From: Candidatus Nanopelagicales bacterium | GTDB lineage: Bacteria; Actinomycetota; Actinomycetes; S36-B12 | Length of the DNA: 64,000 nucleotides | Assembly: GCA_018402075.1 (NCBI GenBank) | Contig: JAGYJP010000007.1 | Span: 1-64,000, forward strand | Reading direction: 5' to 3' | The notes under the pieces: model-generated | What the model saw: the letters and a program-made list of their open reading frames with translations, nothing else | Told to the model about the DNA's origin: nothing | Database searches by the model: none | Shown here: positions 9,490-18,240 of the stretch, piece after piece | How positions within the stretch are numbered: the stretch's first letter is position 1 | How the letters are laid out: each line of letters starts with the position of its first letter | Position numbers and translations under genes: made by a program

Positions 9490-9984
9490 CTAACTGGTGC
9501 TTATTGGGTGGTCTCCGCCATTTATTTGATCCAGGGCGTGCATGATCACCGGAGCAATCACGGCAACGGCATCTTTTGCTCCGCCGGGAGACCCCGGAGC
9601 GTTGATCACAATGGAATTCTTGATCTGACCCGCAACCCCGCGCGAAAGCATGGCGGTGGGAATTCCATGTGCTGCACCAAATGCACGAATTGACTCGGCA
9701 ATGCCGGGGATCTCCCGATCCAATAAAGGCAATGTGTGCTCGGGAGTGTTATCTGCTGGGGTTAATCCGGTACCACCGGTGGTGATCACCAGATCGTGTC
9801 CGGTATTCACCGCCTGCGTGATTGCATCCGAAACACCGGGGCCGTCCGCAATCACTACCGTGGGTGAGCAACTAAACCCAAGTTCGGTGAAGGCCGTGGT
9901 CATGATTTCACCGGATGTATCGGCGCGGGTACCTGCGGCGGCCCGCGTGGATACCGTGATCACCTGAGCACGGTAGTTAGGCAT
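9490..9984 (-). CDS. moaB: Molybdopterin adenylyltransferase-type protein, MoaB/Mog family
   Basis: 164 aa. Carries the MoCF/MogA-fold signatures: HDLVITTGGTGLTPADNTPE in the centre and a C-terminal NAPGSPGGAKDA loop. It adenylates molybdopterin before molybdate insertion. The start at 9984 overlaps the last codons of moaC by eight bases; the open frame continues upstream inside moaC but the family homology begins at MPNYRAQVITVS. It is convergent with ppa. Order moeA-moaC-moaB on one strand indicates an operon. Confidence 0.92.
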   Translation of the reverse strand: MPNYRAQVITVSTRAAAGTRADTSGEIMTTAFTELGFSCSPTVVIADGPGVSDAITQAVNTGHDLVITTGGTGLTPADNTPEHTLPLLDREIPGIAESIRAFGAAHGIPTAMLSRGVAGQIKNSIVINAPGSPGGAKDAVAVIAPVIMHALDQINGGDHPISTS

Positions 9985-10465
9985 GTAGTTGCCGAGTCCA
10001 GTGCCCTGAGCGGCCACCTTTTTTCTCGCGCAATTCCACACACTCAATGCGGGCCATGCGATCGCGGCCTTTGACCATGTCAATTAATGCGAGGGCACCA
10101 ACCGAGGCGGCGGTGAGCGCCTCCATTTCGACACCGGTTCGGTCAGCGGTTGTCACGGTGATCAACATGGCAACACCTTTGTCGGTGACTTCCATGAGGA
10201 CATCAACACCATGAATGGCGATCGGGTGACACAGTGGAATCAGGTCACTTGTTTTCTTTGTCGCTGAGATCGCCGCGATACGCGCAACCGCGAGGGCATC
10301 GCCTTTGGGCATGTCACCCGCGCGCAAGAGGGCAATTACTTCCGGTGACATAGAGACGAATGAGTAGGCCGTGGCGCTGCGCTCGGTGACATTTTTGTCC
10401 ACCACGTTGACCATATGTGCTTCCCCAGAAGAATTTAAATGCGTCAGTCCTGGTTCAGATGTCAT
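9977..10465 (-). CDS. moaC: Cyclic pyranopterin monophosphate synthase
   Basis: 162 aa. Converts the MoaA product to cPMP. Motifs: the substrate-binding region KKTSDLIPLCHPIAIHGVDV near residues 70-90 and TGVEMEALTAASVGALALIDM near 113-133 with the conserved Glu and Met-Glu-Ala-Leu stretch. The KGRDR segment follows. Overlaps moeA by four bases (ATGA), and moaB overlaps its 3' end. Together with the other Moco genes nearby it would serve the formate dehydrogenase at 27-32 kb. Confidence 0.96.
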   Translation of the reverse strand: MTSEPGLTHLNSSGEAHMVNVVDKNVTERSATAYSFVSMSPEVIALLRAGDMPKGDALAVARIAAISATKKTSDLIPLCHPIAIHGVDVLMEVTDKGVAMLITVTTADRTGVEMEALTAASVGALALIDMVKGRDRMARIECVELREKKGGRSGHWTRQLHA

Positions 10466-11691
10466 TGTTCACACCTTTCACGAATATCTATCACTTCAAT
10501 CAATGATCCGGCATCAAGGTGAGATATTCCCACCGGAATCACAATCAGGCATTCAGCTTGGGCAAGCCCTCCCATGAAGTGTGACCCTTGTCCGCTTCCC
10601 ACGGGCTCCACCGCCACACCTTCCGGCGTCACGACAAAACGTCCCCGTGCAAATTGAACTTTGTTCTCCGGTGATTTCATGGATTGCGTCAAAGTTGCCT
10701 GCACTACTCGATCCGAGTGCGGATTACGACCACTGAGTTTGCGCAATGCTGGTCGGGCAAAAACTTCAAAAGAGACATAAGCACTCACCGGATTGCCCGG
10801 GAGAGTAATTACCGGAATACCCGGAGTTCCGATAGTGCCAAAGCCTTGGGGCATGCCGGGTTGCATGGCCACTTTATGAAACTCCGCTGTGCCTAATCGG
10901 TTAAACACGGCTTTCACTGGGTCATAGGCACCCATGCTGACCCCGCCAGTAGTGATCACCATGTCTGCCCGGTGCACTTGATCTTGTAACACTTCTAAAA
11001 GTGCATCTTCATTGTCAGGTACTGCGGGTACCCGATACGCCAACGCTCCCGCATTGTCTGCCGCTGACACCAACATGAAGGAATTGGAATCACTAATTAA
11101 TCCGGGCTTTAGTTCTTCACCGGGTTCCACCAATTCGGTACCGGTAGACATCACGGCAACTCGTGGTTGGGGAATGACTAACACATGGCCGTGGCCAACA
11201 GCAGCAAGAAGAGCAACCGATCGGGATGTCAGTAGCGTGCCCTTGCGTAACACAATTTCACCCTGCACAACATCTTCGCCGGTTCGGCGAATATAGGCAC
11301 CGGGATCAACCGACGCACTAATACGAACCTTCTCGGTGCCACCATCGGTTGACTCCACCGGCACAACACACTCTGCACCCTCAGGAACAGGAGCACCCGT
11401 CATGATGCGCACAGCTTGTCCTGATATCAGAGTCTCCAGTGAACGGTAACCGGCAGGTATGTCATCAATGACATCTAGTTCCACCGAATGTGTCTCTGAA
11501 GCCGCGGCGATATCCGCATGAAGTACCGCGTAGCCATCCATGGAGGAGTTATCAAATGATGGAAGTGGCCACCGGGCGGCAACATCTTGGTGCAGTACGC
11601 ACCCCGTTACCTCAGGCAGTGGCAATTCCAATGGCATGAGTGGCTCAATGGAATTCAGTACCCGCTCGAGATACTCCTGCACCTGTAACAC
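10462..11691 (-). CDS. moeA: Molybdopterin molybdenumtransferase MoeA
   Basis: 409 aa, GTG start. Inserts molybdate into adenylated molybdopterin. Visible motifs: SSMDGYAV near residue 50, MTGAPVPEGA, the Mog-like VMSTGTELVEPGEELK segment, VITTGGVSMGAYD, and LPGNPVSAYVSFEVF. In related actinobacteria a MoeA paralogue called Glp usually lies between galU and rimJ. That position is empty here (see 57.1 kb), so this is the only MoeA in the window. Start of a moeA-moaC-moaB operon, divergent from the XdhC-like gene with a 91-bp gap. Confidence 0.95.
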   Translation of the reverse strand: MLQVQEYLERVLNSIEPLMPLELPLPEVTGCVLHQDVAARWPLPSFDNSSMDGYAVLHADIAAASETHSVELDVIDDIPAGYRSLETLISGQAVRIMTGAPVPEGAECVVPVESTDGGTEKVRISASVDPGAYIRRTGEDVVQGEIVLRKGTLLTSRSVALLAAVGHGHVLVIPQPRVAVMSTGTELVEPGEELKPGLISDSNSFMLVSAADNAGALAYRVPAVPDNEDALLEVLQDQVHRADMVITTGGVSMGAYDPVKAVFNRLGTAEFHKVAMQPGMPQGFGTIGTPGIPVITLPGNPVSAYVSFEVFARPALRKLSGRNPHSDRVVQATLTQSMKSPENKVQFARGRFVVTPEGVAVEPVGSGQGSHFMGGLAQAECLIVIPVGISHLDAGSLIEVIDIRERCEQ

Positions 11692-11782
11692 CCCCTCAGC
11701 CTACTGAGACTGGCCCACGCGGTCCGCAGAGTTGGTGTACCGTGGGAAATCCTCACAAGCCGTTCTGCATCGGGGTGATCAC

Positions 11783-12888
11783 GTGCGCGAAGTCCTGCCT
11801 GAACTACTCGAGGCATACACCAACGGAGGCGCCGCCATGGCCACCGTTGTGCGCACCTGGCGCTCTGCCCCACGCCCCGCAGGCGCATCCATGTTGGTCA
11901 CAACCACGGGAGAAGCGGTGGGCTCAGTGTCGGGAGGCTGTGTCGAAGGCGCCCTTTTTGATATTGGCAGTGAAGTACTGGGAAGTGGACTCCCCCAATT
12001 TCATAATTTCGGTGTCAGCGACGACGATGCCTTCGCCGTTGGCCTGACCTGCGGTGGCCTCCTCGATGTCTTTGTTCAAAACGTGAACAACACCACCTGG
12101 CCTGAACTTCCATTTCTTGCTGACCGTATCCGCCATGAAAACCCGTTGCCGTCGCGACAATTGTTCAAGGCCCCGAGGATCGTGTCGGTGCGCACTTAGT
12201 CATAACCCCCGAAGAAACCCATGGTGATTTAGGAACTGAACGCCTTAATGACACTGTTCGCGAAGATGCTCTTGGAATGCTCGCGAGCGGAATCACCGGA
12301 ATTATTGAATATGGCACGGAGGGCGAACGCCTTGGCGAGGGAATGCTCGTGTTTGTTGCCAGTTACGCACCGCCGGCCGACATGTTTGTTTTCGGCGCCA
12401 TTGATTTCTCCGCCGCTCTGGTGCGTGTTGCCAAAATACTTGGATACCGTGTCACCGTGTGCGATGCCCGCCCAATCTTTGCCACCACAAAACGTTTCCC
12501 CGATGCAGATTCCGTCGTGGTGGACTGGCCGCACCGCTGGTTGGAACAACAGGAAGTCACCGAAAGAACAGTGATTGCTGTTCTGACCCACGACCCCAAG
12601 TTTGATGTCCCCGCTTTGAAAGTGGCTCTGGCAACTAAAGCGGGTTACATCGGAGCAATGGGATCACGCAAAACACATAATGACCGCACCCAACGCCTTC
12701 TGGAAGCTGGTGTCACCCCAGAGGAAATCGCCCGCATTCACTCACCGATTGGCTTGGACATTGGTGCCCGCACACCCGAAGAAACAGCCATCAGTATTTG
12801 TGCGGAAATAGTTCAACACCGTTGGGGCGGAAGTGGGAAATCACTTGTAGCCACCGAAGGACCAATTCACCCAGGAGCACCCCGATGA
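11783..12888 (+). CDS. XdhC/CoxI-family protein, frameshifted as read
   Basis: Two parts in different frames make one XdhC-like protein of about 368 aa. The N-terminal part (GTG at 11783 to about 12140) has the XdhC_CoxI features APRPAGASMLVT and GSVSGGCVEGALF followed by GLTCGGLLDVF. The C-terminal part (about 12142-12888) has the Rossmann domain with VFGAIDFSAALVRVA, VLTHDPKFDVPAL, GYIGAMGSRKT and SPIGLDIGARTPEETA. Frames join at a GAAAACCCG run near 12138-12146, where one missing base (A or C) would restore ENPVATIVQGPE. XdhC proteins protect or insert the sulfurated Mo cofactor; the location among Moco genes fits. The gene overlaps moaD by four bases. Single indel error or a pseudogene are the alternatives; error seems likelier since both halves are well kept. 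Confidence 0.85.
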
Positions 12889-13127
12889 ACATCCAAGTTA
12901 ATCTGTATGCGGCCGCCCGACATGCAGTCGGACAAGAGAATGTCACCATCAATGCCGAATCACTCAATGAGTTGCGCGCCAACCTGATCACGGCATTTCC
13001 CAGCCTGGCAACAATCGTGCCGCAATGTTCCCTGCTGGTCGACGGACTTTCCTATGGCCGCGAAACGGATGCACCACTTGCCCAAGGTGTTCGCATTGAT
13101 GTCATGCCACCGTTTTCGGGCGGCTAA
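12885..13127 (+). CDS. moaD: Molybdopterin synthase sulfur carrier subunit
   Basis: 80 aa ubiquitin-fold sulfur carrier. It ends in the diagnostic Gly-Gly (PPFSGG), which becomes the thiocarboxylate used by MoaE. The start ATG overlaps the XdhC-like stop (ATGA), so it is translationally coupled. Partner MoaE is encoded 1.1 kb away on the other strand. Confidence 0.92.
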   Translation: MNIQVNLYAAARHAVGQENVTINAESLNELRANLITAFPSLATIVPQCSLLVDGLSYGRETDAPLAQGVRIDVMPPFSGG

Positions 13128-13144
13128 TCCCACCTGACCTACAC

Positions 13145-13224
13145 ATCGGCGCAACTACCCGCCGCGTTCATTGCATCGGCGCAACTACCCGCCGCGCTTA
13201 TTTGATCGGCGAAACTACCCGCCG
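13145..13224. repeat. 30-bp-period triplicate repeat covering the moaA 3' end
   Basis: Three copies of a 20-bp core (13145-13164, 13175-13194, 13205-13224; third copy has one mismatch) recur at exactly 30-bp spacing. The third copy encodes the final GG and stop of moaA on the minus strand, so the two others look like tandem duplications of the moaA terminus that now lie downstream of the stop, between convergent moaD and moaA. Confidence 0.9.
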
Positions 13225-14219
13225 ATAGCACTCATCGGGCGATCCGGCTTCACGAAGTTTGGATCATTGATGCCGTGCCCCGGCAACTTGGCCTTGGTCA
13301 CACTTTGGAGAATCTCGCGGATTCCTTCCCGCTTCTCTGCATCGGTTTTATCTGAGCGCATAAGTGCTCGCACATCGGTTTCATCGCGGGCAAAAAGACA
13401 ATTTCGGAATTGGCCGTCGGCGGTCAGGCGCAACCGATCACACGCACTACAAAACGGACGAGTAACACTGGCAATGATTCCGACTGTCGCCGGACCACCA
13501 TTGACATAAAACTCTTCGGCGGGTGCTGAACCACGAGTGGGAACCGGAGTCAAGGTGAATTCGCGCTCCAATTCCTGCTGAATGTCATTGGCGGTCACCA
13601 TGACCGGACGCGCCCACAGATCACCCGCATCAAGGGGCATCTGCTCAATGAAGCGCAGATTCCAATCATTAGCCAATGCATGCTTGAGCAGCGGAACCGC
13701 TTCATCGTCGTTAATTCCTTTGAGCAACACCGAATTCACTTTCACCGGCGTAAGTCCAGCTTCCTGAGCGGCTTTGATGCCTTCAATGACATCGTGGAAA
13801 CGATCGCGGTGGGTCATTTCCTTAAAGCGTTCGGCTGACAGGGTGTCCAAGGAAATATTCACGCGCTGCAAGCCAGCATCTTTGAGATCCTGAGCCACTT
13901 CAGCTAGCCGCAATGCATTGGTGGTCAAAGAAATGCGAGGCGGATTGGGTAATGCATAAATGCCTGCAATGACGTCCGCAATGTCGCGACGCAGCAGCGG
14001 CTCTCCACCGGTGAGCCTGACTTGGGTGATTCCGCATTCAACGGCAACCCCAATGACGGTGAGAAGTTCTTCGGTTGTCAGTAGTGAGTCATTGGCAATC
14101 CAGTCCGAGAAATCCGCTGGCATGCAGTAGGTGCAACGCAAGGAGCAGCGATCGGTCAGTGACACACGTAGGTCGCGATGCTCACGTCCATAGGTATCAA
14201 CAAGTTCAGATGTACTCAC
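13215..14219 (-). CDS. moaA: GTP 3',8-cyclase (radical SAM) MoaA
   Basis: 334 aa from a GTG at 14219 that overlaps the moaE stop (GTGA). First Moco step, GTP to cyclic 3',8-dihydro-GTP. N-terminal radical-SAM cluster CSLRCTYC (CxxxCxxC), SAM-binding TGGEPLLRRD, and the C-terminal second [4Fe-4S] cluster FCSACDRLRLTADGQFRNC. It ends in the conserved Gly-Gly needed for activity. An upstream ATG would add residues inside moaE and is less likely. Confidence 0.96.
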   Translation of the reverse strand: MSTSELVDTYGREHRDLRVSLTDRCSLRCTYCMPADFSDWIANDSLLTTEELLTVIGVAVECGITQVRLTGGEPLLRRDIADVIAGIYALPNPPRISLTTNALRLAEVAQDLKDAGLQRVNISLDTLSAERFKEMTHRDRFHDVIEGIKAAQEAGLTPVKVNSVLLKGINDDEAVPLLKHALANDWNLRFIEQMPLDAGDLWARPVMVTANDIQQELEREFTLTPVPTRGSAPAEEFYVNGGPATVGIIASVTRPFCSACDRLRLTADGQFRNCLFARDETDVRALMRSDKTDAEKREGIREILQSVTKAKLPGHGINDPNFVKPDRPMSAIGG

Positions 14220-14641
14220 GCGCAATTCACCCATTCGTCTGTGCCATCGGCAAAGTACTGATGCTTCCACACCGGTAATTGCAATTTGATTTGGTCCACA
14301 ATCTCACGACATGCTCCAAAGGCATCGCCACGATGCGAACTTCCCACGGCGACCACCAACGCAGCCTCACCAATGGGGATGTCTCCAACCCGATGCGCCG
14401 CGGCAATATGCGTGACATCAAGTTTCTCGGCAAGATCGCCCACCACCGTCTTCATGACATCTGCAGCAGACGGATGGGATTCATAAGTCAAAGAAAGAAC
14501 TGCGCGACCGTGATCGTGGTCGCGGACATCGCCGGAAAACACCACAACGGCCCCCGTGCTGGGATCACTCACCAGCGCAGCAATTGCGGTGGAATCCAGT
14601 GGCTCGCCGGTGACTTCCGCGAGGTGAACGTGAGCAGGCAT
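14216..14641 (-). CDS. moaE: Molybdopterin synthase catalytic subunit
   Basis: 141 aa from ATG 14641. Uses MoaD thiocarboxylate to make molybdopterin. Visible features: GAVVVFSGDVRDHDHGRAV near residue 30, LTYESHPSA, the conserved AAHRVGDIPIGEAALVVAVG segment, HRGDAFGACREIVDQIK with catalytic Lys, and the C-terminal WKHQYFADGTDEWV. Followed immediately by moaA with a GTGA overlap. Only 22 bp separate this start from the divergent MocA-like gene, leaving almost no room for a classical promoter pair. Confidence 0.95.
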   Translation of the reverse strand: MPAHVHLAEVTGEPLDSTAIAALVSDPSTGAVVVFSGDVRDHDHGRAVLSLTYESHPSAADVMKTVVGDLAEKLDVTHIAAAHRVGDIPIGEAALVVAVGSSHRGDAFGACREIVDQIKLQLPVWKHQYFADGTDEWVNCA

Positions 14642-14663
14642 AGTTCGCTCATTATGGTGGAGT

Positions 14664-15233
14664 ATGGCTGATTCGTCACCCCCCGACGGAATCCCCCTTG
14701 CGGGAATCGTGCTGGCCGCCGGCTCGGGTGCGCGCTTCGGTGGACCCAAAGCACCTTATATATATGAAGGCGAACGCCTAGTTGATCGGTCGGTGTCCTT
14801 ATTGCGCCAATCTGGACTCGAACCTGTCATCGTTGTGCTCGGCGCATGGGTGGGCGATGTGGATGCGGCAATCACCGTGGTGAACCACGACTTTGCCAGC
14901 GGAATGAGCGGTTCCCTTGCACTAGGGCTTGATTACCTGCGCACCCACCACCCGGACGTTTCATCTGCGGTTATCACGCTGGTGGACCTACCGTTCCTTA
15001 AATCCTCCACCATTACCGTGCTGGCTGAATCAGATAGTGATCTGGCCCAAGCGCATTATCAAGGAAACCCCGGGCACCCGGTAAAAATTGCCGCACATTA
15101 TTGGAGTGATCTGCTCCGTCAACTAGATGGAGACAGCGGAGCCAAAGCATTTCTCCGCGCTCACAACGCGACCGCACTCGAGATTAATGATCCGGGAATT
15201 GTTCAGGATCTCGATCACGCTCCCATTAGCTGA
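14664..15233 (+). CDS. Nucleotidyltransferase, MobA/MocA-like
   Basis: 189 aa. GT-A nucleotidyltransferase with the LAAGSGARFGGPKA loop at the N-terminus, the VDLPF metal motif near residue 110 and NPGHPVKI near 132, the pattern of MocA/MobA molybdopterin cytidylyl- or guanylyltransferases. MocA makes MCD (with XdhC-type enzymes), MobA makes MGD (needed by formate dehydrogenase); sequence by eye does not decide. A GGTGGAGT ribosome site precedes the ATG. Clustered with Moco genes. Confidence 0.8.
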   Translation: MADSSPPDGIPLAGIVLAAGSGARFGGPKAPYIYEGERLVDRSVSLLRQSGLEPVIVVLGAWVGDVDAAITVVNHDFASGMSGSLALGLDYLRTHHPDVSSAVITLVDLPFLKSSTITVLAESDSDLAQAHYQGNPGHPVKIAAHYWSDLLRQLDGDSGAKAFLRAHNATALEINDPGIVQDLDHAPIS

Positions 15234-15255
15234 TCACATCTTTACTACGTGATCA
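15231..15255. terminator. Hairpin between convergent MocA-like and cupin genes
   Basis: A 7-bp inverted repeat (TGATCAC at 15231-15237 and GTGATCA at 15249-15255) with an 11-base loop occupies the 25-bp gap between two convergent genes. It could serve as a weak bidirectional terminator; there is no strong T-tract. Confidence 0.35.
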
Positions 15256-15258
15256 CAC

Positions 15259-15732
15259 CTACCGCATGACCACATTTCGTTTGCCTTTTGCACCCATGTA
15301 TACGGTCATAAGTTGAACGGTTTCTTCGCCTTTATTGATTCCGTTGTAATTGGTTTTCACGGCCTGCATAAAGGAACTTCCCGCCGGGAACTCTTTGGTG
15401 ACTCCAGCTTCATACTCCACCGTGTAGGTACCCGACATCACGTACACCAATACGGGGATTCGATGCAGTTGCCATCCGGTTTCCTGACCGGGTTCCAGGG
15501 TTGTGATGGCACTGGAAATCTGGGCTGTACCTTTCTTGGGGTACACCACGTTTTGATCCAACACGGTAATTTGTTGATCAATCAAGAGTCGCTGGGATCC
15601 CACCACCGTGTCTGTTGCGGCTGTTGCCGTGTCCGTCTGCGCGGTATCGTCCCCCGAACCGCCGCAGGCGCTGAGTAGGGTTGCCCCGACGAACAGCGAT
15701 GTGACAACAAGTGCGATGGGTGATTTCCGCAT
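15259..15732 (-). CDS. Cupin-domain lipoprotein
   Basis: 157 aa. N-terminal lipoprotein signal with lipobox LLSAC (Cys about residue 23), a Thr/Ala/Asp-rich linker to about 42, then a single cupin-like beta-barrel: LEPGQETGWQLHRIPVLVYVMSG and EFPAGSSFMQAV. The second cupin motif has no clear metal His, so it may be a non-metal binding version. No pathway is suggested by neighbours. Predicted to be anchored on the outer face of the cytoplasmic membrane. Confidence 0.75.
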   Translation of the reverse strand: MRKSPIALVVTSLFVGATLLSACGGSGDDTAQTDTATAATDTVVGSQRLLIDQQITVLDQNVVYPKKGTAQISSAITTLEPGQETGWQLHRIPVLVYVMSGTYTVEYEAGVTKEFPAGSSFMQAVKTNYNGINKGEETVQLMTVYMGAKGKRNVVMR

Positions 15733-15783
15733 TCGGCCAACGTAACAGATTGATAACGAGCCCGCAGGAAGGCTGGGGAATAG

Positions 15784-16488
15784 ATGCAGATTTTCCCGGG
15801 ATTTCTGCGCCCCAGCAGGAGTGTTCCCCTCACCCGATGGCGCTCTGAGCGACGGTGGACTTCGAAACCCTCCACATTGAGTGTCCTGATTCTGGGACTC
15901 TGGCTATTTGGTACCGGTGAAGCCCTCCTGGTGATCGCTGATCTGGGAGTGGGGCCTTGGACGGTACTTGCCCAGGGGGTGTCCACCCGCACCCCTCTCG
16001 ACATTGGTGGCGCCACCTTCCTCATCAGCCTGCTGGTTCTCCTGGTCTGGATTCCCCTGAAGGAACGCCCGGGCCTAGGCACGATTGCCAATGCAATCGT
16101 GATCGCCACCGCACTACAAGTCATGAGCTCGGTGATTCCACACCCCGAGAATCCGGTCATTCGGATTGGTGCGGTGCTCCTGGGAATTGCTCTCGTGGGA
16201 ATCGGTAGCGGGCTGTACCTCACCACGAATCTCGGACCCGGGCCACGCGATGGCATGATGACCGGAATCCACTACCGCACCGGATGGCCGGTTGCTGGAG
16301 TGCGATTGGGGATTGAAGTCACCGTCTTAATTGCCGGATGGTTCCTCGGTGGGACCGTTGGCGTTGGCACAGTTCTCTTTGCAATTCTCATTGGCCCATT
16401 TGTTGGTTACGGGCTGAAAATCGTCGGAAAACTAGCAGGCGCAAAGGCAGTGGTGGAAACTATTGACGAGCCCGAGCTCGATGCATGA
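15784..16488 (+). CDS. YczE/YyaS/YitT family membrane protein
   Basis: 234 aa with about five to six membrane segments starting near residue 33. The GLWLFGTGEALLVIADLGVG segment and the LTTNLGPGPRDGMMTGIH segment are typical of the YczE/YitT family, in which two internally similar halves each contain a G-P-rich loop. Function of the family is unresolved (transport or signalling has been suggested). It ends 10 bp before the photolyase start, so they may be co-transcribed. Confidence 0.8.
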   Translation: MQIFPGFLRPSRSVPLTRWRSERRWTSKPSTLSVLILGLWLFGTGEALLVIADLGVGPWTVLAQGVSTRTPLDIGGATFLISLLVLLVWIPLKERPGLGTIANAIVIATALQVMSSVIPHPENPVIRIGAVLLGIALVGIGSGLYLTTNLGPGPRDGMMTGIHYRTGWPVAGVRLGIEVTVLIAGWFLGGTVGVGTVLFAILIGPFVGYGLKIVGKLAGAKAVVETIDEPELDA

Positions 16489-16498
16489 CGATTGCAAC

Positions 16499-18016
16499 AT
16501 GACCGCCTCGCCACACGCAGTGCTTGTCACCTTCGATCAACTTTCCCTCACACACGGCGCACTTGCCGCCGCTGATCCCCGAGTCGATCATGTTGTTTTT
16601 GTGGAAAACATGTCCATGCTGGAATCACGCAATTGGCATGCCCAACGATTGTTCTTTTTGCTATCCACCACGGCCCATTTTTTGGAGGAACTGCGCGGTC
16701 GCGGATTTACGGTGACATATATTCGCGCCGCAACTTTCACTGAAGGACTGAAAGAATTCCGCGAATCCCATCCTGGCATTTCGATCCGCAGTACATCGCC
16801 AACCTCCCATGCCATGCACACACTCATGACGGAACTGGAAATCGAACTCACACCCAATGATCTTTTTCTCACTTCACCAGAGGAATTTAGTGAATGGGCC
16901 AAGGGGTACAAGTCCCTCACCATGGAGTACTTCTATCGATGGCAGCGCAAGAGACTTAATGTTCTGATGGATGGCGATTCACCCATTGGTGGCCAGTGGA
17001 ATTTTGATGCAGATAATCGCTTGCCGCCACCGCGGCCTAAGAGAGGCCAGCCACCGCACCAATGGCCAACTCCCCCGCACTTCGAGTGGGATTCCATTGA
17101 CTCAAGAATCGCGCAGCGCATGTCTGAATTCGACACCTGGGGTGCCGCACCGGATGGCACCTGGGCCACAACTCGTGAGGGTGCATTGCATTCACTCGAT
17201 CACTTTCTCACGCACTCTCTCGCCGATTTTGGCCCCTATGAAGATGCCATGCCCGCAGACACGTGGACGGTAAATCATTCACTATTGAGTCCCTACCTGA
17301 ATGTGGGACTGCTACACCCCGCCGAAGTCGTCGACGCTGCCATTGCAAGATTCACTGACGGAGGAATACCGCTATCCTCGATCGAAGGGTTTGTTCGGCA
17401 GATCATTGGCTGGCGGGAATACATCAACGGTGTGTACTGGCTTTTTGATTCGGATTACCGGAATAACAACCAATTAGGTGCACATCGAAAACTCCTTCCC
17501 CTATTCACCGATTCAACGCAAACACAGATGAACTGCATGCGCGTGACCGTTGGCGATGTCGAAAAAAGATCGTGGACGCACCACATTCCACGCCTCATGC
17601 TCCTTGCGAATCTGGCATTGCTCACCGATATTGAGCCCGAAAAGATGCTTGATTGGATGCGCACCTCATTTATTGATGCAGCCGATTGGGTCATGGTGCC
17701 GAATGTGATCGGCATGGGAATGCATGCCGACGGTGGCCGCATGATGACAAAACCTTATGCCGCGGGCGGTGCATACATATCCCGCATGAGCAACTACTGC
17801 GGACCTTGTAAATATGATCCGAAAAAGCGCACGGGGCCTGACGCGTGCCCATTCACCACCCTGTATTGGGATTTCCTTGATCGCCATCGCGATCAATTCG
17901 CCAGCAACCACCGCATGGGCCAGCAAATCCGTGGGCTAGATCGCCTGTCAGATCTTCCCGAGATTCGGGCACGTGCACACGAGGTCCTCACCGGCCTGGA
18001 CAATGGCATGATGTAG
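16499..18016 (+). CDS. Iron-sulfur (6-4) photolyase / FeS-BCP cryptochrome family
   Basis: 505 aa from ATG 16499. Matches the bacterial FeS-BCP/CryPro family (Agrobacterium PhrB type, about 507 aa), which repairs (6-4) photoproducts with FAD. The four cysteines of the [4Fe-4S] cluster are at residues 346, 434, 437 and 450 (contexts MNCMRV, NYCGPCKYD, DACPF), close to PhrB spacing. The FAD-binding helical region includes FVRQIIGWREYINGVYW and WMRTSFIDAADWVMVPNVIGM. An open frame reaches back to a TTG at 16463 inside the preceding gene, but the ATG 10 bp past its stop is preferred. Fits a sunlit-water lifestyle. Confidence 0.93.
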   Translation: MTASPHAVLVTFDQLSLTHGALAAADPRVDHVVFVENMSMLESRNWHAQRLFFLLSTTAHFLEELRGRGFTVTYIRAATFTEGLKEFRESHPGISIRSTSPTSHAMHTLMTELEIELTPNDLFLTSPEEFSEWAKGYKSLTMEYFYRWQRKRLNVLMDGDSPIGGQWNFDADNRLPPPRPKRGQPPHQWPTPPHFEWDSIDSRIAQRMSEFDTWGAAPDGTWATTREGALHSLDHFLTHSLADFGPYEDAMPADTWTVNHSLLSPYLNVGLLHPAEVVDAAIARFTDGGIPLSSIEGFVRQIIGWREYINGVYWLFDSDYRNNNQLGAHRKLLPLFTDSTQTQMNCMRVTVGDVEKRSWTHHIPRLMLLANLALLTDIEPEKMLDWMRTSFIDAADWVMVPNVIGMGMHADGGRMMTKPYAAGGAYISRMSNYCGPCKYDPKKRTGPDACPFTTLYWDFLDRHRDQFASNHRMGQQIRGLDRLSDLPEIRARAHEVLTGLDNGMM

Positions 18017-18018
18017 CC

Positions 18019-18240
18019 ATGATCGAACCGGTTCCACAAGACGTGCGCGATCTGCGCCGACTCAAATTCTCATCAATCCTCCAATTGGTGGCCGCGGTTT
18101 TCTTCTTCGGTGCAGGAATAATCGGCGGCATGTCAATTGGCTGGGGATTCGTCCCGTTCCTGCTTTTTGCATTGGGCATTGCCAATATCGGCTTATTTAC
18201 ACTTACCCGCAAGGCAATTACTTCACGAACCAAAAGCTAA
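18019..18240 (+). CDS. Small two-span membrane protein
   Basis: 73 aa. ATG begins two bases after the photolyase stop, so it is probably co-translated. A charged N-terminus (VPQDVRDLRRLKF) is followed by two hydrophobic helices, about residues 20-40 and 44-62, then a basic tail. No family recognised. Its last 18 bases overlap the 3' end of the convergent EamA gene. Confidence 0.65.
   Translation: MIEPVPQDVRDLRRLKFSSILQLVAAVFFFGAGIIGGMSIGWGFVPFLLFALGIANIGLFTLTRKAITSRTKS

Noticed and set aside
13145..13224. Possible CRISPR-like repeat array with 30-bp period
   Set aside because: Only three copies; the spacers between cores are about 10 bp, far too short, and the sequence is the duplicated moaA 3' end.
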